In this document: one piece after another, positions 24,646-33,056 of the stretch | Position numbering within the stretch: position 1 is the first letter of the stretch | How the letters are laid out: every line of letters starts with the position of its first letter | NCBI GenBank assembly: GCA_964347415.1 | Contig: CAYFYJ010000001.1 | Location: 1 to 40,610, forward strand | From: CAYFYJ01 sp964347415 | GTDB lineage: Archaea; Aenigmatarchaeota; Aenigmatarchaeia; CG10238-14 | Direction of reading: 5' to 3' | Length of the DNA stretch: 40,610 nucleotides | Translations under genes and position numbers: made by a program | Notes under the pieces: generated by a model | Database searches by the model: none | The model's input: only the letters and a program-made list of their open reading frames with translations | What the model was told of the DNA's origin: nothing

Positions 24646-24669
24646 ATTCACAAAATAGAGAGAGTTAAA

Positions 24670-25713
24670 ATGCATGAGATTGAGTTGCCAAGGAAGATAG
24701 TCGTTGGTGAGGAAGTCTATCCCAAGATCCCAGATGTACTTGAAAAACTGGATGACTTCAACTCTGTACTCCTAGTTATGGGAATGAAAACAAGGGATCT
24801 GGTCGGGCAAAAAATTCTTAAGATTCTGAACAATCATTACAACTTGAACTTCATCTATGCCAAACTTTGTGACCACAAAACGCTCCAAAGAGTAAAGAAA
24901 CACGCCAACCTAGTAAAGGCTGATTTAGTCATAGGAATCGGTGGAGGGAAGAATATAGACCTAGCAAAGGCAGTTGCACATTACATGAAAATCCCATATA
25001 TTTCTATTCCAACGATTCTTTCACATGATGGTATAGCATCAGACAGAGCCGTTATAGCAAAAGGTAAGAAAAAATATCCTATTGTGGGAAGTCCGCCATT
25101 GGCAGTTATAGCTGATTTAGATGTTTTATCTCAAGCCCCGTACAGATATTTTGCTGCTGGCTGCGGGGACATGATAGCAAAAATAACTTCAGTCTTGGAT
25201 TGGCGGTTGGCTAGGGATGATAAAGGCGAGGATTATGATGACTTTGTCGCCAACTTAACATATTCAGCCGCTGAAACCATAATCAATAACGCCAAAAGAC
25301 ATGAGAAAAATTATAAGAATTCTGTCAAGTTACTACTCGAGTGTTTGATAACATGTGGGATGGCTATGACTATCACAAAATCTTCTAGACCATGCTCTGG
25401 ATCTGAACACGTGTTCTGTCATACTATAGATTTTCTTGCTTCTGATAACACAGCTTTACATGGGGAAAAATGTGCTTTAGGGGCTTATATCATGGCGTAT
25501 TTACATGGCATCGATCACGAAAAGATCAAAGAAGCTTTAGTTTCTTACCGTTTACCAACAACTTTTAGGGAGATCAGAGTTTTTCCGAAAGTACTCATTA
25601 AGGCATTATCGACTGCTCACAAGTATAGGAGTGATAAAAGATACACGATTCTTAAAAACGGTGTAAGTAAAAAAGAAGCAGAAAAAATATTGACAGAACT
25701 TAAAATCATTTAG
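24670..25713 (+). CDS. egsA: sn-glycerol-1-phosphate dehydrogenase
   Basis: 347 residues. Reduces dihydroxyacetone phosphate to sn-glycerol-1-phosphate, the stereo-defining backbone of archaeal lipids. NAD(P)-binding IGIGGGKNIDLAKAVAHYMK and the family loop IPYISIPTILSHDGIASDRA are unmistakable; metal ligands are expected in AAGCGDMIAKI, SGSEHVFCHTID and ALHGEKCALG. It converges with, and overlaps by 8 bp, the nucleotidyltransferase gene. Confidence 0.95.
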   Translation: MHEIELPRKIVVGEEVYPKIPDVLEKLDDFNSVLLVMGMKTRDLVGQKILKILNNHYNLNFIYAKLCDHKTLQRVKKHANLVKADLVIGIGGGKNIDLAKAVAHYMKIPYISIPTILSHDGIASDRAVIAKGKKKYPIVGSPPLAVIADLDVLSQAPYRYFAAGCGDMIAKITSVLDWRLARDDKGEDYDDFVANLTYSAAETIINNAKRHEKNYKNSVKLLLECLITCGMAMTITKSSRPCSGSEHVFCHTIDFLASDNTALHGEKCALGAYIMAYLHGIDHEKIKEALVSYRLPTTFREIRVFPKVLIKALSTAHKYRSDKRYTILKNGVSKKEAEKILTELKII

Positions 25714-26497
25714 CTTTCTTCTTTCTGATAGAACCAATCCTTTTCCTCAGTGCCTTAAATCTATCAAGGATCATGTGAATTACAGGAGTCTTGGCCCACT
25801 TCAAATCAAAATGGTCATCTATTTCTATCCACGGCTCATCCTCGATATTGACGTAAGTTATCGGATAATCTTTCGTCGTTAAATGATCCAATGCTTCCTG
25901 GAAGTAAAAGTAAGGTCCGTGGTTTTCTATTATCTCGTTTATTGCCTGCATAAAAGCTTTTCCACCGTCCACACTAAACTTCATCACTCCAATATCCTCG
26001 CCAAAGGATTCTTCGGGATTTAATTTCTTACTCACTCCTTTGATTATACCATTACCGTCAGTCTTAACCTTCATCTCCTCTGTCCCTACTGTTCCCTCAC
26101 CATCCACAGCCAACACTATATCTCCAGATGCTTCTATCAACCTCCAGAGTATCATCGGTGAGAATAAATCATCCGCGTTTATTAGAACGAAATCATCTCC
26201 AAGTAATTCATCGGAAGCGAGTTTTACGCTCAGGATGTTTTCAGTTTTCGCATACAACTTGTTGAAACAATAGTTCACTTTTAAACCCCATCTCTTGCCA
26301 TTACCGACATAGTCCTTTATTAGACTATGTTTATAGCCAGTAACGATAACAACATCATCTATCCCACATTTTTTAACGTTATCCAGGATGTGTCCGAGGA
26401 TGGGTTTGTCCTCTATCTTAATCAATGTTTTTGGGATGCGATCGGTAATTGGTTTTAACCTTTTTCCCCTTCCTGCTGCTAAAATTAAAGCTTTCAC
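25706..26497 (-). CDS. Sugar/polyol-phosphate nucleotidyltransferase (cytidylyltransferase-like)
   Basis: About 263 residues from the GTG at 26497 (VKALILAAGRGKRLKP). The long upstream in-frame stretch to 26617 is not family-like, and a TATA-like box (ATTTAAGTGTATATTT, about 26535-26550) suits a start near 26497. Motifs: LILAAGRGKRLKPITDRIPK, FVLINADDLFS (metal Asp) and WIEIDDHFDLKWAK. Residues such as NKLYAKTENILSV are like the LicC/inositol-1-phosphate cytidylyltransferase subgroup. Product may be a CDP-alcohol for a phosphatidyltransferase; substrate not proven. Confidence 0.85.
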   Translation of the reverse strand: MKALILAAGRGKRLKPITDRIPKTLIKIEDKPILGHILDNVKKCGIDDVVIVTGYKHSLIKDYVGNGKRWGLKVNYCFNKLYAKTENILSVKLASDELLGDDFVLINADDLFSPMILWRLIEASGDIVLAVDGEGTVGTEEMKVKTDGNGIIKGVSKKLNPEESFGEDIGVMKFSVDGGKAFMQAINEIIENHGPYFYFQEALDHLTTKDYPITYVNIEDEPWIEIDDHFDLKWAKTPVIHMILDRFKALRKRIGSIRKKKAK

Positions 26498-26628
26498 GGG
26501 TTTTCGACCATCCAAAACTAACCAATTTTTGTGAAAATATACACTTAAATTTTTATCCTTTGAACAATATAAGTCGTTTTTTATGTAAATTTTAAAAAGA
26601 CACATATGCTTATTCAATTGGTGTACGG

Positions 26629-27804
26629 ATGTCTGTTAAAAAAAGTCATATAATAAGACTACTCTTCAAGTCTAGGAAAGGTATGATACAGGCAAAGAAA
26701 TACAACAAAAAAGCCAAAGAATACTGGAAAAATAAGAATGATGAATTGGTCGAAGAAATAACCCAGATCATAGATTCGAGCTCTGATTTGGAATTGGTTA
26801 AGATATCCAAAGATTTTGTGACAAAAACTGGGTTTACTGATATGATGTGCACTGTGAGTGATGTTCATGATTTGAAAAAAATTATTGAAGTTTTTGGAAA
26901 GGATGTAGTTATCTCCGATTTTGTCAACTATGGTACCAGGACAGGATTTCTGACAGTGGTTATTGCTCCTGCCTTGGCTGCAGTCGAAGCTTTAGGAGAT
27001 GTGAACGAATCGAACATTGAAGAATGGTTATATGGGATAGGGATATGTTTGCCTGTGGCTGCTGATATTTGTGATTCAGTCTTGGATGAGGAAGTCATGA
27101 GACACCCGTTAATCGCTTATCGGATATGGCTCATTCTTCACAAACTGGGTGCTGCAATTATTTTTAGGATTGGATTAAACCATGTCAAACATATCAAGAC
27201 CGGCGATAAGAAGTTGGATAAAAAAATCATCGATAGACTCTTTCAAGGGGTAAAAAAGGTTTCTGAAAAACAGATGATCGATTACAAAGTGAAAAATTCT
27301 AATTATGTTTCAGTTAAGAAATTGAATGAAATTTATGATGGTAAGGTTTGCGAAATTGAGGCCACTGTTTTTGGAACTTTACCATCGAAGAAAAATAATA
27401 TCATCAAAATATTTGAAGAAGGAGCTAGACATTTTGCTGGGGAACTTCAGATTGTTGATGATTTTGAAGATTTGATTGGGGACTCTAATTTGCAGAAATT
27501 GCCTGAAATTCCTAATCCATCTTTCTTCTTGACTCATTCAATCGATCTTTGGAAATCTGGAAAAAGAGATATTAAAAAAATTATGATTGAATCGGCGGAA
27601 AAAACTTTGGAGAGGGGAGAAAAATATCATAAAAATGTGATCAATGCTTTCAGTAAGTTACCTAAAAACTTTAAGACTAAACCATTTTTTGAAGTGACAT
27701 TATGGTTCTATAACAAAGTCTTGAATGAGAGGTTTAAGGAATTTTCAAAAGGGAAGACTTATCCGGCTTTGAGAACTCAGTTGTTAGGAATGATGAAAGG
27801 TTAA
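26629..27804 (+). CDS. Divergent polyprenyl-diphosphate-synthase-like protein
   Basis: 391 residues. The layout follows trans-prenyltransferases: a first Asp-rich region ADICDSVLDEEVMRHP (about 145-160), which normally reads DDxxD...RRGxP, a GKV segment (IYDGKVCEIEATVFG, ~236-250) like the usual 'GK[TV]..L', and a second Asp motif QIVDDFEDLIGD (274-285) in good order. The first motif lacks its paired Asp (DSVLD), and the extra N-terminal ~80 residues are not in the family. It may make or bind an isoprenoid diphosphate with altered chemistry. Divergent from the nucleotidyltransferase. Confidence 0.65.
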   Translation: MSVKKSHIIRLLFKSRKGMIQAKKYNKKAKEYWKNKNDELVEEITQIIDSSSDLELVKISKDFVTKTGFTDMMCTVSDVHDLKKIIEVFGKDVVISDFVNYGTRTGFLTVVIAPALAAVEALGDVNESNIEEWLYGIGICLPVAADICDSVLDEEVMRHPLIAYRIWLILHKLGAAIIFRIGLNHVKHIKTGDKKLDKKIIDRLFQGVKKVSEKQMIDYKVKNSNYVSVKKLNEIYDGKVCEIEATVFGTLPSKKNNIIKIFEEGARHFAGELQIVDDFEDLIGDSNLQKLPEIPNPSFFLTHSIDLWKSGKRDIKKIMIESAEKTLERGEKYHKNVINAFSKLPKNFKTKPFFEVTLWFYNKVLNERFKEFSKGKTYPALRTQLLGMMKG

Positions 27805-27851
27805 TTGCTCTTGTTTTAAAGATTTCTGATAAGTTAAGATAAGACTATAGT

Positions 27852-28937
27852 TTAAAATCTTCCATATATGGCGTCTATTCTACCTAAGGGAATTTTCATA
27901 TCTTTTATTTGGGAAATAGTTTTCTCTTTATATTTTGGCTCGCAAATTCCTCTATTCAGAGCAAATAAAAAGCTTTCATCTAAAAGTGCACCCCTAACTT
28001 GAATTACCATTGGGTCTAATTTTCTTAAGTCATTAAAAGCGCTTTTCTTCGCACCCTCTTCATTAATGTTCATTAAAGCAACATTTTTTCTTACTTTCTT
28101 ATCTATTTTTTCATCTATGCTTTCTGCAACGCTTAATTGCCTCTTAACACTCTCTTTGCTGACACCCCATAAATAAAGCTCTCTGGCACCCATGTCTGCG
28201 AACGTATGTGCTAATTTTAGATTAACTCTTTTTTCCCAGGGCAATTGATTTGTCGTGAAACCAGCACCATGTCTTGAATATCTCGAGGATACAATCATAA
28301 TTCCTCCATTAGGGTTTAGCATAGATTTAGCATCCTTAATTATTTTCTCTTTATTCTCAGCCATTTTTTTATCAACTTCAGGATTGTCATAAGGATTAAA
28401 AGTTCCACCATGAAGATAAATCGGTCCATATGTTCCCTCTAATTCTTGAACTGCTCTGAACCAACCTATTTCCCCGCCTATAGCGAAATTGTATCCTCCC
28501 GATTCCCAACTCCCCCAAAACATAAACAAATCAAATTTTTTATCTTTTAATTCTGATTCAGAATGGAGTAACTCTTCGGCCATGCCGCAATATTTTTTTA
28601 TCCCTTTATCGAGTTTATTAAAATGTGGGGGCACACAAAGCAGGTTCGGATATTTTTGGTGGTCCAATCCATCGTTCCTATCTAACCCGTAGGACTCTGC
28701 CCCTAACTCATATAGAGCCAATGCGACAGATAGATTAGAACCGTAACCAACGTCTATACTTCTTTGACCCGGTCTTAAATCTATGGTTTTAGCTAACTTT
28801 CTTGTTGTTTCCATGATTAAAAGATCATTATGATGATAACCTTCAGTAGATTCAGGTTGGCCTTCATCAAATCCTACTAACGTTATCCGTGAAGGAAACG
28901 GACTTCCAGTATTTTCATCTATTATAATTTGTTCCAT
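27852..28937 (-). CDS. SAM-dependent methyltransferase-like protein
   Basis: 361 residues. A Rossmann-type motif I (RSIDVGYGSNLSVALALYEL) followed by an acidic end of strand 2 (ESYGLDRNDG) suggests a class I methyltransferase; later MLNPNGGIMIVSSRY fits strand 5. The C-terminal ~120 residues (DEKIDKKVRKNVALMNINEE) are unrecognised. Substrate unknown. Separate from the next minus gene upstream (29019..29906) by about 80 bp. Confidence 0.65.
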   Translation of the reverse strand: MEQIIIDENTGSPFPSRITLVGFDEGQPESTEGYHHNDLLIMETTRKLAKTIDLRPGQRSIDVGYGSNLSVALALYELGAESYGLDRNDGLDHQKYPNLLCVPPHFNKLDKGIKKYCGMAEELLHSESELKDKKFDLFMFWGSWESGGYNFAIGGEIGWFRAVQELEGTYGPIYLHGGTFNPYDNPEVDKKMAENKEKIIKDAKSMLNPNGGIMIVSSRYSRHGAGFTTNQLPWEKRVNLKLAHTFADMGARELYLWGVSKESVKRQLSVAESIDEKIDKKVRKNVALMNINEEGAKKSAFNDLRKLDPMVIQVRGALLDESFLFALNRGICEPKYKEKTISQIKDMKIPLGRIDAIYGRF

Positions 28938-29018
28938 TTTTATCAGAATTGAAATAAGTAAATGTTCTATATAAAGATTTCTATTTTGTAGTCACTAATT
29001 GATAATGACATAGCAATT

Positions 29019-29906
29019 TTAGAACGTATATCTTTCAGGTCCAACCTCGCTAAAAATAACAGCGACTTTCGGTCTTTTCCCATCGTTCAATTTCTTATCG
29101 TAAAAATTCTCGTTGATAAAGACTCTTTCTTCTTCTCTCAATTTCCTTATTCTTTCTCTATCCTCTTCTTTGTACGAACTTTGTATAAAATACGGCATGT
29201 TTCTCATGTTAGCTCTGAGCGCCAAGGATACGAGGTACACGAGTTGTCTATCACTCCAATTAATACTCGAAGAGCCCTGCTGAACATAAACTAAAGTCTC
29301 ATGTTCGACTTTACCGGGAGGTAACATACTCTCTGGAACACCTTGACCTTTAGTAAACCTGATGATAGAATTTATAGTCGGCATGTTAGCAAAGAATTCT
29401 TGATTTTTTAATGCCCATTCTCTCGAGAAATTTATCAGTATATGAGCAGTGAATTCGTTCTTAGCTGTTAAATCTTCGAGCATCTTCAAGTGTTTTCTCA
29501 AATCTTCTCCATGACCATCAGGAGCAATGGATGAAGTAAAATCGCCAACAAACCTTAATTTTATGTTGTGTTTTTTAACAAAATTCAGCCAATCAGGCAC
29601 GACTTTAACTAAGCCAGAATATATATTTGCATAGTCCTTTCTTGTTTGATGAAATTCTTCGAAAACATTCACATAGCATGCTTTTCCTCCGACACTCTTG
29701 ATAATATGAACAAATCTTTTAGAGAAATCACTACCATCGATATAAACTGCCTCACCATCTAGGTTAGATGCTGTTCTGCTGCCGTCAGTCATCAAGTATA
29801 TTATAGTTTTCTTCATGTTTTCTTCTGGATTATCGATTCCTAGTTTTTGGCATGCTTCTTTGAATATGTCCAGAATTTTTTTTTCTGGAGGTAATTCGCA
29901 AGACAA
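29019..29906 (-). CDS. Divergent cis-prenyltransferase (UppS-like) protein
   Basis: 295 residues. The order of features matches undecaprenyl-diphosphate-synthase-type enzymes: IIYLMTDGSRTASNL (cf. the diphosphate-binding IxMDGNxR), KLRFVGD around 116-122 (cf. 'R.IGDLS'), HILINFSREW (cf. 'NYGGR'), IIRFTKGQGVPESMLPP (cf. 'IRTSGExRxSnF') and LVYVQQGSSSINWSDRQL (cf. 'ElyFtdvlWPdf'). Asp41 is kept, but the second conserved Arg in the C-terminal motif is not evident. Likely lipid-carrier chemistry, but a changed substrate is possible. Confidence 0.6.
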   Translation of the reverse strand: MSCELPPEKKILDIFKEACQKLGIDNPEENMKKTIIYLMTDGSRTASNLDGEAVYIDGSDFSKRFVHIIKSVGGKACYVNVFEEFHQTRKDYANIYSGLVKVVPDWLNFVKKHNIKLRFVGDFTSSIAPDGHGEDLRKHLKMLEDLTAKNEFTAHILINFSREWALKNQEFFANMPTINSIIRFTKGQGVPESMLPPGKVEHETLVYVQQGSSSINWSDRQLVYLVSLALRANMRNMPYFIQSSYKEEDRERIRKLREEERVFINENFYDKKLNDGKRPKVAVIFSEVGPERYTF

Positions 29907-29972
29907 TTAAACACCCATGAGAATTATTTATATTAGATTTAAATATTTAAAAAATCTCTCGAAGATGATAAA

Positions 29973-30749
29973 ATGAAATTCGGATTATCAACTGTAGCGT
30001 ACGAACCAGAGTTCAGAGAATTAGCAAAAAAAGCAAAGAACTTAGAAAAATTGTATTTAAAATACATGGACTTATCAGTAAAATTAACGTTAAAATGTGG
30101 TTTCAAGGTAATAGAAGTTTCTGGTTTGTTCGACAACCCACATGAAATCCTACCTCCTATATTAAAACAAATAAAAAATAAAGTCAAAGTGTTCAAACAA
30201 GTTACCTATCATACACCAATAAGATTCATATCAGTCAAAGCAATGAAAGAATGTATAATGATCGGCAAGAAACTTGGCGCTAAAAAAATAGTTATTCATC
30301 CCTATTTCCCGCGTTTACCAGGATTCAAAGAGAGTAAACCTGAGGAGATTTTAGAGTTGATAGAATTTTGCAAAAAACAAAATTTAATTCCTTGTCTGGA
30401 GAACTTGCCACTAGAAGTCCCGAAATACAACAGACCGGAAGAATTTGATTTTTTCGTGAAGAAGGGTGCGTATTTGACAGTGGATACTGGACATGCTGCT
30501 GTAGTCAATGTTAATCCAATTTCCTTTCTAGACAAATTTGAGAAGAAAGTCAAGCATATCCATTTACAGGACGGTATAGTTGGGATGCATGACAACCATT
30601 ACGCACTCGGGGATGGGAACGTGAATTATATGAAGTTTCTTAATAAACTCGAGGAAATGAAGTTCAAAGACTTCGTAATATTAGAGTTTTTATCAGAAGA
30701 AAATGTTATTAAGAGTTTGAATCGATTAAAAAAATTCATAAAAATTTGA
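29973..30749 (+). CDS. Sugar phosphate isomerase/epimerase-like TIM barrel
   Basis: 258 residues of the xylose-isomerase-like/AP endonuclease 2 superfamily. Metal ligands fit the usual places: Glu in IPCLENLPLE, Asp-x-x-His in TVDTGHAAV, His in HIHLQDGIVGMHDNH and Glu in FVILEFLSEE, with KKIVIHPYF for strand 3. Probably acts on a sugar or polyol. Ends 2 bp from the stop of rps5. Confidence 0.82.
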   Translation: MKFGLSTVAYEPEFRELAKKAKNLEKLYLKYMDLSVKLTLKCGFKVIEVSGLFDNPHEILPPILKQIKNKVKVFKQVTYHTPIRFISVKAMKECIMIGKKLGAKKIVIHPYFPRLPGFKESKPEEILELIEFCKKQNLIPCLENLPLEVPKYNRPEEFDFFVKKGAYLTVDTGHAAVVNVNPISFLDKFEKKVKHIHLQDGIVGMHDNHYALGDGNVNYMKFLNKLEEMKFKDFVILEFLSEENVIKSLNRLKKFIKI

Positions 30750-30751
30750 AA

Positions 30752-31714
30752 TTATTTACTTGTTCTGTATCTATGCAAATTCTTCAATGCACTAAAAACA
30801 GCGATAATGAGGTTTATTCTAGTCCCAGTATTTCCTAAAGTTTTTCCCCAGACATCACTAATCCCAGCCAAAGTCAATACTTTCTTTGTTTCATCGTCCA
30901 CTGCCAGACCAATACCTCTTGGGGCAGGCATCAGAGTGATTCTAACTGAACCAGATTTGCCTTCGGTCCTGAAAGGAATAGAATGGGGTCCTCCACATCC
31001 ACACTCCCATGAACCACATCCTCTCGGAACTTTTATCAGGTTTAATTTTCCCCGTTTTATCGCTTTGTTTATTGCTCCTCTGCTCTGTTTGGCCCTTCCC
31101 TTACCCATGCCGATTATACCGTCTTTGTTACCAACCACAGCAAAAGCAGTAATCGCATATCTCCTTCCAGATTTATGCATCTTAGCTGAAATTCTCAATG
31201 GTGTTCTTTCGATCCCACCACCTTTTCCTGGTCTTCCACCGATAAGAATAAGTTCACTCTCTAGATTCGGAATTAAAGCATCAACGATTTCAGATTCTCT
31301 TATACGAATTCCTTCGTCAAGAATTTTGTTGATATCAGTAATTTTACCCTTCATTACGGCTTTCCCAAGGCTTGTTTTTGGTATCCACGCTGATGGTTCT
31401 CCCTCTACGACTTTTTTTTCTGCTTCTTTAATTTCTTCTTTCTTTTCAACCTTTTCTTCTTTCTTTTTTTCTGGTTTCATCTCTTCTTTTTTAGGTTTCT
31501 CAGGCTTCTTCTCTTTCTTTGGCTTCTCGATTTTCTTAGGAATCTTAGGTGTTCTCTTCTTTTCTTCAACTTTCCTTTTAGTTACTTCCTTTTTTTCTTT
31601 GGCTTGTTTCTTTTTCTTAACGATTTTTTTAACAATCTTCTTAAGTCTAGGTTTTTTTACAACTTTTTTCTTGGTTGTTTTCTTAACTTTTTTTATCGCT
31701 TTTTTTCTTGGCAT
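30752..31714 (-). CDS. rps5: Ribosomal protein S5 with long Lys-rich N-terminal extension
   Basis: 320 residues. The S5 core starts around residue 112 (WIPKTSLGKAVMKGKITDIN) and includes the RNA-binding domain (SAKMHKSGRRYAITAFAVVG, GIGMGKGRAKQSRGAI) and the C-terminal fold. The first ~110 residues are a Lys/Glu/Pro-rich extension, part of which (31432-31545) is identical to the rpl14e tail at DNA level. Start overlaps the end of rpl18 by 32 bp. Ends the upstream half of the split spc operon. Confidence 0.95.
   Translation of the reverse strand: MPRKKAIKKVKKTTKKKVVKKPRLKKIVKKIVKKKKQAKEKKEVTKRKVEEKKRTPKIPKKIEKPKKEKKPEKPKKEEMKPEKKKEEKVEKKEEIKEAEKKVVEGEPSAWIPKTSLGKAVMKGKITDINKILDEGIRIRESEIVDALIPNLESELILIGGRPGKGGGIERTPLRISAKMHKSGRRYAITAFAVVGNKDGIIGMGKGRAKQSRGAINKAIKRGKLNLIKVPRGCGSWECGCGGPHSIPFRTEGKSGSVRITLMPAPRGIGLAVDDETKKVLTLAGISDVWGKTLGNTGTRINLIIAVFSALKNLHRYRTSK
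31432..31545 (-). repeat. 114-bp perfect repeat, copy in rps5
   Basis: Base-for-base copy of 18081-18194, same orientation, 13,351 bp away. It lies in the N-terminal extension here and in the C-terminal tail in rpl14e. Confidence 0.95.
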
Positions 31715-32288
31715 TAATCGAACCTTTCATGATTTTTGATTTTACTTTTTCGTAGACCTCGGATAATTTTCCTGGATCATACGTGGTAAATTGTTTTTTA
31801 TATTTCTTCAAATCCTCTTTCTTGAGTTTTTGAGCATAATCTATTATATGTTTTCCTTTAATTCTGTCATCAGGGGGAAGTATTTCAGTCGAGTGTGGAA
31901 TAGTTAAACCTGCATCTAAAGCCCCTTTTAGAATAGCGAACAATCTTGATCCTTTTGATTTCTCCACCAACCCGATGTCTAAGATCGCAGATTTTATGTT
32001 ATTTTCCAAGGCTTTCTTTCCGATTAACAAACCGACAAAGTATGCACACACTAAATTGTTTGTAGGACCTGACCAACCGAATTTTTTCAGTTCTTGTGAT
32101 GTGGCATGAGCGAGAATCCGATCACCATTCTTATTAAAATCGATTATCTGGGCAGTGACATGCTTGGATGATTTTCTAACAACCAGTCTATGCTTCTTGG
32201 ATGTGAGCATTCTCAACCTTTGTCTATAATTAGTTTTAGTTTTAACCCTTCTCTTAAACGGCATCTTATACCTTGGACTTATCTTCAT
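31683..32288 (-). CDS. rpl18: Ribosomal protein L18
   Basis: About 201 residues from the ATG at 32288 (MKISPRYKMPFKRRVKTKTN), preferred because archaeal L18 proteins begin 'M...PRYxVPFRRRxEGKT'; the ATG at 32264 (MPFKRR) would trim this. It overlaps the L19e gene by about 23 bp. Family features: RQRLRMLTSKKHRLVVRKSS, GWSGPTNNLVCAYFVGLLIG and DAGLTIPHSTEILPPDDRIK. Binds 5S rRNA in the large subunit. Confidence 0.93.
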   Translation of the reverse strand: MKISPRYKMPFKRRVKTKTNYRQRLRMLTSKKHRLVVRKSSKHVTAQIIDFNKNGDRILAHATSQELKKFGWSGPTNNLVCAYFVGLLIGKKALENNIKSAILDIGLVEKSKGSRLFAILKGALDAGLTIPHSTEILPPDDRIKGKHIIDYAQKLKKEDLKKYKKQFTTYDPGKLSEVYEKVKSKIMKGSINAKKKSDKKS

Positions 32289-32712
32289 GTAAAACACCTT
32301 TTTGTTTTAAGTATAATCTCAAGTGAGACCTATTCCTGAACATTCCAGCTTTTACTAACAAATAAGTTTTTCTGTATGTCCTTCTATCTATCGTCCCTTT
32401 ATCTCTCAACTCTTTCAGCATTTGTCTCATGGGTCTGATAGTATGCATCCATTTTTCTTTTTTCGTGAGTCTTGCTCCACTAGAACCTTTCTTACTGCCA
32501 GATCCTCTCTTCTTCTTTTTTTGATGAAGTTTGGGTTTCTTTATCTTGCTTCTCTTGACTTTGATGTAATCTTTAGATATCATCCTTTTGATATCTCTTC
32601 TGGTAATGGCATTCTTGATATCCTCTAAATGCTCTGGGTCCATGACTATTCGAGATTGCCCGACTTTCAATATGTCGGCAGCCAGTCTTTTTTGGAGTAA
32701 CAAACCACCCAT
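32266..32712 (-). CDS. rpl19e: Ribosomal protein L19e
   Basis: 148 residues, with KRLAADILKVGQSRIVMDPE at the N-terminus and the basic KKKRGSGSKKGSSGARLTKK loop near the middle, both typical. Stop overlaps the chosen start of L18. Gap of 4 bp from L32e. Confidence 0.95.
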   Translation of the reverse strand: MGGLLLQKRLAADILKVGQSRIVMDPEHLEDIKNAITRRDIKRMISKDYIKVKRSKIKKPKLHQKKKKRGSGSKKGSSGARLTKKEKWMHTIRPMRQMLKELRDKGTIDRRTYRKTYLLVKAGMFRNRSHLRLYLKQKGVLHEDKSKV

Positions 32713-32716
32713 AAAA

Positions 32717-33055
32717 TCACGGATTGAATATTCTTATCTTGAGTTGTTTGGCCCTTTCTACTATCATCTTCTTCTTTTTTTGACCAATTCTACTGGATAA
32801 TCTACCAGCTTCTTTTTCTTTATTGATTTTTTCCAAATCTTTTAAGTTGTAAATCATGATTTCTTTCAAACCTGATGGGTGTAACCCTCTAAATTTTCTA
32901 GGGGCACCATACCCAACATTTGGTAATGATCCTTTAGACTTTTCTTTCACCTTTAACTTGGAATGAACACCTCTAGGTCTTCTCCACACTTTCTTAACTT
33001 TCTTTAAGTATGTTCCTTGTCTTAGAAATTTTGGCTTCTTTTTTGGGTTAACCAT
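32717..33055 (-). CDS. rpl32e: Ribosomal protein L32e
   Basis: 112 residues. KKKPKFLRQGTYLKKVKKVW, WRRPRGVHSKLK and VGYGAPRKFRGLHPSGLKEI are L32e landmarks. It is short at the N-terminus compared with usual archaeal members (~130) but complete in the core. Its start is one base from the L6 stop (stop at 33057). Confidence 0.93.
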   Translation of the reverse strand: MVNPKKKPKFLRQGTYLKKVKKVWRRPRGVHSKLKVKEKSKGSLPNVGYGAPRKFRGLHPSGLKEIMIYNLKDLEKINKEKEAGRLSSRIGQKKKKMIVERAKQLKIRIFNP

Positions 33056-33056
33056 A

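Noticed and set aside
26498..26617. Upstream extension of the nucleotidyltransferase to 26617
   Set aside because: The extra 40 residues are not family-like and include the likely promoter; the catalytic N-terminal strand starts at VKALILAAG.
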